DNA from: Acholeplasmataceae bacterium
GTDB lineage: Bacteria; Bacillota; Negativicutes; Acidaminococcales; Acidaminococcaceae
Length of the DNA stretch: 5,056 bases
Assembly (NCBI GenBank): GCA_012744295.1
Contig: JAAYIB010000101.1
Location: 1 to 5,056, forward strand
Direction of reading: 5' to 3'
Shown here: in pieces, positions 1 through 3,851 of the stretch
Numbering within the stretch: the first letter of the stretch is position 1
Layout: every line of letters starts with the position of its first letter
The notes under the pieces: generated by a model
Database searches by the model: none
What the model was told of the DNA's origin: nothing
Seen by the model: only the letters and a program-made list of their open reading frames with translations
Translations under genes and position numbers: made by a program

Positions 1-109
1 ATCACTGTTCGAGCGCGCAAAACTAATGATTGCTTTGCTTGCGAAAATCAAGAACCATTGAGGGAAAGGTACTTTAGACCATAAAAAAACCCTTTGATAA
101 TGAAAACAA
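1..109. other. Left-edge stretch without a supportable gene
   Basis: No complete gene is visible. Two plus-strand frames are open from the window edge: one ends in TGA at 59-61 (19 codons, ending AKIKNH) and the other in TAA at 82-84 (27 codons, ending RYFRP). Either could be the last codons of a plus-strand gene converging on the leftward operon, and the hairpin at 103-161, with a run of T on its right, would suit such a gene as terminator. A frame this short is open by chance fairly often and I recognise neither peptide, so no CDS is called. The minus strand has only trivial ORFs here. Confidence 0.5.
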
Positions 110-161
110 AACGGAAAGCACTGCGCCAGCCATGGCCGCTATGCTTTCCGTTAATTTTTTT
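103..161. terminator. Strong, probably bidirectional intrinsic terminator
   Basis: An 11-bp perfect inverted repeat, AACGGAAAGCA (110-120) and TGCTTTCCGTT (142-152), encloses a 21-nt loop that can itself form a smaller stem (GCGCCA with TGGcCGC). On the plus strand the stem is followed by AA and then seven T (155-161). On the minus strand it is followed by TTTGTTTT (110 down to 103, overlapping the stem edge). It lies 45 nt beyond the TGA stop of the epimerase gene, so it most likely ends the hydrolase-glycosyltransferase-epimerase transcript. The better T-run on the plus side suggests that it can also stop rightward transcription from a gene off the left edge. Confidence 0.85.
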
Positions 162-196
162 ATGCTGCGGCCTGCCTTTTATACGGCGTCACGCTT

Positions 197-1159
197 TCAG
201 CTTTCACGTGCCCGCACCTGCTCCCTGATCCAGGCATAGGTGCTGCGCAGACCTTCGCAGAGAGGTGCCGCCGGCTTCCAGCCAAGTTTCTCAGCGAGCA
301 GACGATTGTCGGAATTGCGTCCACGCACTCCCAAAGGGCCATCGCAATGAACAATGCTGAGCTCTTTTCCGGCTATCTCCATAACCATTGCCGCAAGCTC
401 GTTTATTGTTACCATTTCTTCGGATCCGATGTTGACGGGGCCCGAAAACTCCGACGCCATCAATCGGAAAACCCCTTCCAGGCACTCATCTATGTACAGG
501 AAGGACCGGGTTTGTTCGCCGTCGCCCCAGATTTCCAGTTCTCCGCCCGCTTCTGCCGCCGCCACCTTTCTGCAAATGGCCGCAGGCGCCTTTTCACGCC
601 CGCCCTGCCAGGTTCCCAATGGACCGAAAATATTGTGAAATCTTGCGACTTTTACCTTTATTCCGAAATTGCGTGCATAGGCAAAATACATTCGCTCGCT
701 GAACAGCTTTTCCCAACCGTATTCGCTGTCGGGGTCTGCAGGATAAGCCGAACCTTCCTCGCAGACCGGATGAGCGGCGTCTTCCTGATTGTAGGCGGGA
801 TAAACGCAGGCGGACGAAGAAAAGAATACCTGCTCCACGCCTTTCACGCGGCAGGCCTCGAGCATGTTAAGGTTGATAGTGGCAGAATTGTGCATGATGA
901 CAGCGTCGTTTTCTCCTGTGAACACGTAACCGGCACCGCCCATGTCGGCAGCAAGCTGAAAAACCCTGGAGCCCGGCTTCACGAGCATCCGGCAAAGACC
1001 CGCTTCCCGAAGATCGCCGATCACAAATTCGTCCGCTGCCGTTGCCTCAAACTCAGGATATTTCAGGTCGACACCGCAAACCTCCCAACCCTCGCGCTTC
1101 AGCCTCTTCACCAGATGATGCCCGATAAAGCCGCCTGCACCGCATACCAAAGCCATCAT
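197..1159 (-). CDS. NAD-dependent epimerase/dehydratase, GDP-mannose 3,5-epimerase-like
   Basis: This 320-aa cytoplasmic protein is an extended short-chain dehydrogenase/reductase very close in motif pattern to GDP-mannose 3,5-epimerase, which converts GDP-D-mannose to GDP-L-galactose and GDP-L-gulose. The Rossmann motif GAGGFIG is at residues 7-13. LAADMGG (69-75) is typical of this family. SSSACVYP (114-121) carries the likely acid/base Cys118. The YxxxK pair is Tyr147/Lys151. RFHNIFGPLGTWQGGREKAP (173-192) carries the second likely acid/base residue, Lys190. WGDGEQTRSFLYIDE (211-225) and GVRGRNSD (277-284) match nucleotide-binding blocks of the plant enzymes. All key residues appear intact and the length is complete, though shorter than the plant proteins. 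The first of two adjacent ATG codons is taken because GGGGAG lies 5 nt upstream; the second ATG is also possible. It is the last gene of the operon, 20 nt after the glycosyltransferase stop. A GDP-fucose or other GDP-sugar epimerase of the same fold is the main alternative. Confidence 0.88.
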   Translation of the reverse strand: MMALVCGAGGFIGHHLVKRLKREGWEVCGVDLKYPEFEATAADEFVIGDLREAGLCRMLVKPGSRVFQLAADMGGAGYVFTGENDAVIMHNSATINLNMLEACRVKGVEQVFFSSSACVYPAYNQEDAAHPVCEEGSAYPADPDSEYGWEKLFSERMYFAYARNFGIKVKVARFHNIFGPLGTWQGGREKAPAAICRKVAAAEAGGELEIWGDGEQTRSFLYIDECLEGVFRLMASEFSGPVNIGSEEMVTINELAAMVMEIAGKELSIVHCDGPLGVRGRNSDNRLLAEKLGWKPAAPLCEGLRSTYAWIREQVRARES

Positions 1160-1164
1160 ACCAT

Positions 1165-1170
1165 CTCCCC
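1165..1170 (-). promoter_or_regulatory. Ribosome binding site of the epimerase gene
   Basis: On the minus strand GGGGAG ends 5 nt before the first ATG and 8 nt before the second. It lies wholly in the 20-nt gap after the glycosyltransferase TAA, so the epimerase can start independently while still being co-transcribed. Confidence 0.75.
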
Positions 1171-1179
1171 TTTCTATTT

Positions 1180-2382
1180 TTATGCCAACCCAAGCAAACG
1201 CACAAGTGCTTCACGCAGCGCCTCGTGCGAATTCTGGCGGTCATATTCCTTAAAACAGGCGTATTGGACCAATTGCCGCCGGAAATCTTCGTCAGCCATC
1301 TTTTTTGCTGCAGCCAGGATCTCCTCATAATTGTCCGATTCCACGGTCAGCCCAAGCCCGTACCTCTCCACCCTGCCGCCTATGCAGTAGCCTTTCGCCG
1401 CCAGCACGGGCTTGCCGAAGAATGCTGCCTTCGCCAACAAGCCGCTGCTGTGGTAAAAATTTCTATATACAAGGAAGACCACGTCCGCGCAGGCCAAAAA
1501 CCCGTTAAACTCCGCCGGATCTTCCACTTCCTCCAGTTTGTAATAATAATTGCCGCGCCCGGACGGTGCCAGAAGCTTCTTTATCTCCTCCTGCTCCTCT
1601 GACCTGAAGGCCGATAGGTCAAGTTTGCCCGCCAGCACAAAGAAGGCCTTGTTCTCGTCGAATTCCTTGGCCATTCTTAGAAACATCAGAAGGTTTTTAC
1701 GCGGCGACAAATGACCCACCAGTGCAAAGATGCAGCGCCCGCCTGCAAGCTTGCTGATCTTCTCCGCTTCTTTGCTTAAGACAACATCCTTTTCCGTCAC
1801 CTCGGGTAATACTTCCGTATACGCGCCGATTTTCTCGAGTCCCGCCCTCACGCCCTCGTCCAAAACACCGATACCCCGGCAGCGTCCGCCATGAATCGCG
1901 AGATAATCCAATAATCTGCGGCGGCTTCTTCTCCGCCTCGACATCGGCACATCTTCTCGCAGATGCGAGGGGATAAAATATAAGCCTGCCCAGGGATAGG
2001 TAAAAAACAAACCCGGCGGCGCAAGCAGTTTCTGCCATAACCCCGTCATTCCGTCGAACCAGGCAAGCAAAACCACGTCAACCTTCCATGACGACGCTTT
2101 TTCAGCCAGCCGTATCTGCCCGGCAGTCCACGGCCAGCAAGCCATCTTTGCGGCTTTTCGCCCCACAAAATCTTCTTCGGGCTTAAGTTCATAGATAAAG
2201 AGACGAGAACCTTTTTTAGCCGAAAGCCCCGCCGCCCAGCGTTCCGTATTTTGCGGGAAAATTGTCAGCACAAGAACCCGCTGCCCCATTGCCAGCAATT
2301 CCTTCACGTATAATTCCTGCTGGGTATCACCATGCCCCAGCCAATGAGACGGCTCCACATAAGCGATTACGTTTCGTTTCAA
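1180..2382 (-). CDS. GT-B glycosyltransferase, GT4-like, with atypical donor motif
   Basis: This 400-aa protein without signal peptide or clear membrane span has the two-domain layout of GT-B glycosyltransferases, which move a sugar from a nucleotide-sugar to an acceptor at the cytoplasmic face. The N-terminal acceptor domain is about residues 1-205: VIAYVEPSHWLGHGD near the start, then a second strand VLVLTIFPQ (36-44). The C-terminal donor domain is about 216-382: strand CIFALVGHLSPRKN (217-230), where the basic pair Arg228/Lys229 normally contacts the donor diphosphate, then FFVLAGKLD (247-255), ADVVFLVYR (299-307), SSGLLAKAAFFGKPVLA (312-328) and RYGLGLTV (340-347). The usual EX7E motif reads Tyr310-x7-Lys318. 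A strongly basic patch of seven arginines (149-156) lies between the domains. The start is TTG, since no in-frame ATG precedes the conserved N-terminus and an in-frame TAG lies 39 nt upstream. It sits between the hydrolase and the epimerase; donor and acceptor cannot be told from sequence. Confidence 0.8.
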   Translation of the reverse strand: MKRNVIAYVEPSHWLGHGDTQQELYVKELLAMGQRVLVLTIFPQNTERWAAGLSAKKGSRLFIYELKPEEDFVGRKAAKMACWPWTAGQIRLAEKASSWKVDVVLLAWFDGMTGLWQKLLAPPGLFFTYPWAGLYFIPSHLREDVPMSRRRRSRRRLLDYLAIHGGRCRGIGVLDEGVRAGLEKIGAYTEVLPEVTEKDVVLSKEAEKISKLAGGRCIFALVGHLSPRKNLLMFLRMAKEFDENKAFFVLAGKLDLSAFRSEEQEEIKKLLAPSGRGNYYYKLEEVEDPAEFNGFLACADVVFLVYRNFYHSSGLLAKAAFFGKPVLAAKGYCIGGRVERYGLGLTVESDNYEEILAAAKKMADEDFRRQLVQYACFKEYDRQNSHEALREALVRLLGLA

Positions 2383-2407
2383 GCACTCACCATCCTTAAG
2401 GCCCCCT
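2379..2407 (-). promoter_or_regulatory. Translation start region of the glycosyltransferase with a 4-codon mini-ORF
   Basis: On the minus strand AGGGGG (2407-2402) stands 8 nt before an ATG (2393-2391) that opens a four-codon frame, Met-Val-Ser-Ala, ending in TGA (2381-2379). That TGA overlaps the TTG start codon of the glycosyltransferase (2382-2380) as TTGA. AAGGA lies 10 nt upstream of the TTG and may serve it directly. The layout would allow translational coupling from the mini-ORF, but chance cannot be excluded. Confidence 0.35.
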
Positions 2408-2421
2408 GCGGCCGCAATTTT

Positions 2422-3255
2422 CTAATAATCCTCAAATAACTTCTCCGCACTATAGTGAAAAACCTTTTCCTCCTCGCCGGGGTTCAACAACTTGACATAA
2501 ATCTCCGGCGAACCCTCTGCGGGAAGCCGCACGGCCCATACTGCCACCGTCCTCGTCTTACCGGGTGCGCTGCCGGTTCTGAATATGCCGTTATCAGCTC
2601 CGCCTTTGCGGTCTTCGCTGAAGCCAAGGAAATCAGAAAAGCTGAAGGTCCAATCGTCTTCTCCGACAAGCTCGCCAATCCTTTCGTAACGCTGCCGGCT
2701 GCTCAAGCCGACTTTAACGTTAAAAGTCAGCATATCATCGTGAACATAGTGATTCGTATGAAATATTGCACCGTTTTCAACAACACGCACGGAAAAAGAA
2801 CCCGGGCCGATTTCCACCGCTGCCACCCTTTTCTTGTCTGCCAACATTAGAATTTTTGGCCCAACGAGCAAGTCTGTTCTTGACAGCGCCTCCTCGACGC
2901 TCGCACACTCGCCTAATACTCTCGTTAGTGAAGGTAAGCCTTCTATCTTTGCCCTTTCCCCTGCAGGAATGCTGCCTGCCGTCGCACTGACTGCGACGAG
3001 CCCGTGTTCATTGATTCCGGCCTTGGTTCCTGCCGGCGTTCCCTCTGCATAAAGTGAAAAGTACGCGTATCCTTTTTCCGGTTTGATTAATTTCAAATGC
3101 TGATACTGATTCGGGAGCCAGTCACGATTTTTGACGATCATGCTTCCCCCACCGTTAACCGCGCTGCCTTGCGCCGCCCACAATGTGCAGGCGCTTGCCG
3201 CTGCGGGTAATAAGAGCGCAAAGGCCAGGCTCAGGCAAAAAATCTTTCTCTTCAT
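2422..3255 (-). CDS. Secreted Ntn-hydrolase, C45 / choloylglycine-hydrolase-like (linear amide C-N hydrolase)
   Basis: From the chosen ATG this is a 277-aa exported protein. Residues 1-22 are a signal peptide: MKRK, a hydrophobic core, then AASA. Cleavage would leave Cys23 (CTLW) at the mature N-terminus, where this superfamily has its catalytic nucleophile. NGGGSMIVKNRDW (34-46) is the most diagnostic block, with Asn43-Arg44-Asp45 in the place of the conserved Arg and Asp. AGINEHGLVAVSA (79-91), IFHTNHYV (164-171, candidate oxyanion Asn168) and SSRQRYERI (185-193) follow in the family order, and TRTVAVWAV (234-242) forms a late strand. The family splits linear amides such as N-acyl amino acids, penicillin V, bile-salt conjugates and carcinine, or transfers acyl groups; the substrate here is unknown. 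The upstream in-frame TTG at 3285 abuts a hairpin and has no ribosome site, whereas the ATG at 3255 has GGGGAG 7 nt away, so the shorter form is preferred. It is first in a three-gene operon, 39 nt before the glycosyltransferase. Confidence 0.87.
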   Translation of the reverse strand: MKRKIFCLSLAFALLLPAAASACTLWAAQGSAVNGGGSMIVKNRDWLPNQYQHLKLIKPEKGYAYFSLYAEGTPAGTKAGINEHGLVAVSATAGSIPAGERAKIEGLPSLTRVLGECASVEEALSRTDLLVGPKILMLADKKRVAAVEIGPGSFSVRVVENGAIFHTNHYVHDDMLTFNVKVGLSSRQRYERIGELVGEDDWTFSFSDFLGFSEDRKGGADNGIFRTGSAPGKTRTVAVWAVRLPAEGSPEIYVKLLNPGEEEKVFHYSAEKLFEDY

Positions 3256-3262
3256 TTCTTCA

Positions 3263-3268
3263 CTCCCC
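3263..3268 (-). promoter_or_regulatory. Ribosome binding site that fixes the hydrolase start
   Basis: On the minus strand GGGGAG ends 7 nt before the ATG at 3255-3253. It decides between that ATG and the in-frame TTG at 3285, which would add ten residues (ITGGPGSEE after the initiator) in front of an otherwise normal signal peptide. Confidence 0.8.
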
Positions 3269-3280
3269 GGCCCGCCTGTT

Positions 3281-3329
3281 ATCAAACAAAGAGAAGGAGA
3301 GGAGGCTTTGCCCCTCTTCTTCTCTTTTT
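3281..3329 (-). terminator. Hairpin terminator or attenuator between the YbjN-like gene and the hydrolase operon
   Basis: AGAGAAGGAGAGG (3290-3302) and CCTCTTCTTCTCT (3313-3325) form a 13-bp stem with a single non-Watson-Crick position, capped by GGC-TTT-GCC (3304-3312) with one bulged A. Read on the minus strand it is followed by TTTGTTTGAT, a moderate U-tract; read on the plus strand it is followed by five T (3325-3329). It begins 38 nt after the YbjN-like stop, so it suits that gene as terminator. It also ends only about 34 nt before the hydrolase ATG, so it could equally act as a partial terminator or attenuator for read-through into the operon. Confidence 0.75.
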
Positions 3330-3363
3330 ACATGATGTTTTTTTGCGGGCCATATATTCGGGC

Positions 3364-3795
3364 CTACTGCCAGATCAGCTTCATTAGTTTTTTGTATTCT
3401 TCTTCGAGATGCTTGATAATCACGTCAAGCACCACGTAAACAAGCTCGCCGCTGATTTTCCCTTCCTCGCAGAGTACGCAGCAGTCAAGATACAGCGCGC
3501 CATCGTCGCCCAAGTAATACTTGAAGACCTTGTAGGTCTTGTTATATTCGTTGATTGCCTTAAGCAGCGCGGTTTCGTTATCAACCCGCAGCGCTTTGTT
3601 CGCGACCAGCACCCTCACCATCGCGTAAATACTGTCGTCAATCACGATAATCGCGGGCAGGTTCTGCCCCTCTACTTCGATTTGAGACCGAAAAACTGCT
3701 GCATGCAGCTGGTCCTCCGGAACTTCTTCCACCTTAAAGCAGGTGATGTTCCTGCCCTTCAGAAATTTCTCAAAAGCGGCGGCCTTCTTGTTCAT
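3364..3795 (-). CDS. YbjN-domain-like small cytoplasmic protein
   Basis: This 143-aa protein has no signal peptide or membrane span. Its pattern fits the YbjN family, whose fold resembles type III secretion chaperones and whose molecular role is poorly defined, though members have been linked to regulation of motility, capsule and surface traits. The recognisable blocks are an N-terminal helix (1-14), a strand AIIVIDDSIYAMVRVLV (48-64), a helix with AINEYNKTYKVFKYYLGDDG (80-99), a strand ALYLD (100-104) and a long C-terminal helix from GELVYVVLDVII (116-127) through LEEEYKKLMKLIW (130-142). A cluster of three cysteines, CCVLC (105-109), stands at the end of the central strand. The ATG start is supported by GGGAGG 7 nt upstream. 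The gene lies between an adhesin and an envelope-sugar operon, with hairpins on both sides, so it may be its own transcription unit or a read-through product. Family assignment rests on pattern memory alone. Confidence 0.7.
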   Translation of the reverse strand: MNKKAAAFEKFLKGRNITCFKVEEVPEDQLHAAVFRSQIEVEGQNLPAIIVIDDSIYAMVRVLVANKALRVDNETALLKAINEYNKTYKVFKYYLGDDGALYLDCCVLCEEGKISGELVYVVLDVIIKHLEEEYKKLMKLIWQ

Positions 3796-3802
3796 TCAGT
3801 TC

Positions 3803-3808
3803 CCTCCC
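3803..3808 (-). promoter_or_regulatory. Ribosome binding site of the YbjN-like gene
   Basis: On the minus strand GGGAGG ends 7 nt before the ATG at 3795-3793, within a run TGGGGAGGGAAC. The same G-run can pair with the C-rich arm of the hairpin just upstream, so its accessibility may depend on RNA folding. Confidence 0.75.
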
Positions 3809-3816
3809 CATTTTAA

Positions 3817-3839
3817 GGGGGCGCTGCTCTAACGCCCCC
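3817..3839 (-). terminator. G:C hairpin after the adhesin gene
   Basis: GGGGGCG (3817-3823) and CGCCCCC (3833-3839) form a 7-bp, all G:C stem with a 9-nt loop, starting 12 nt beyond the adhesin TAG. Read leftwards, the stem is followed by TTAAAAT rather than a clean U-run, so as a minus-strand terminator it may leak. Read rightwards, five T follow at 3845-3849 after a 5-nt gap. It most likely stabilises or ends the adhesin message. Confidence 0.6.
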
Positions 3840-3851
3840 CCTGATTTTTCA

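Noticed and set aside
14..43. Short inverted repeat CGCAA...TTGCG near the left edge
   Set aside because: Only five base pairs with a loop of about 18 nt and no T-run follow; this is expected by chance.
347..1330. A 327-codon plus-strand open frame across the epimerase gene and the end of the glycosyltransferase
   Set aside because: It is antisense to a protein with clear family motifs. Its translation shows no domain pattern, and it runs across two genes and their intergenic gap.
2380..2424. The hydrolase and glycosyltransferase frames are the same and are separated only by one TAG, which might suggest stop-codon read-through to a fusion
   Set aside because: A secreted hydrolase fused to a cytoplasmic glycosyltransferase makes no topological sense, a separate ribosome site is present, and same-frame neighbours occur one time in three by chance.
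3256..3285. A ten-residue longer hydrolase starting at TTG 3285
   Set aside because: The TTG abuts the base of a terminator hairpin, has no ribosome site, and would put a non-basic extension before a standard signal peptide; the ATG at 3255 has GGGGAG at ideal spacing.
3331..3363. The A-rich and TATATG-containing segment after the YbjN-like stop as a promoter for the hydrolase operon
   Set aside because: No -35-like hexamer stands at suitable spacing, and the hairpin would lie between the promoter and the gene; the signal is too weak to annotate.
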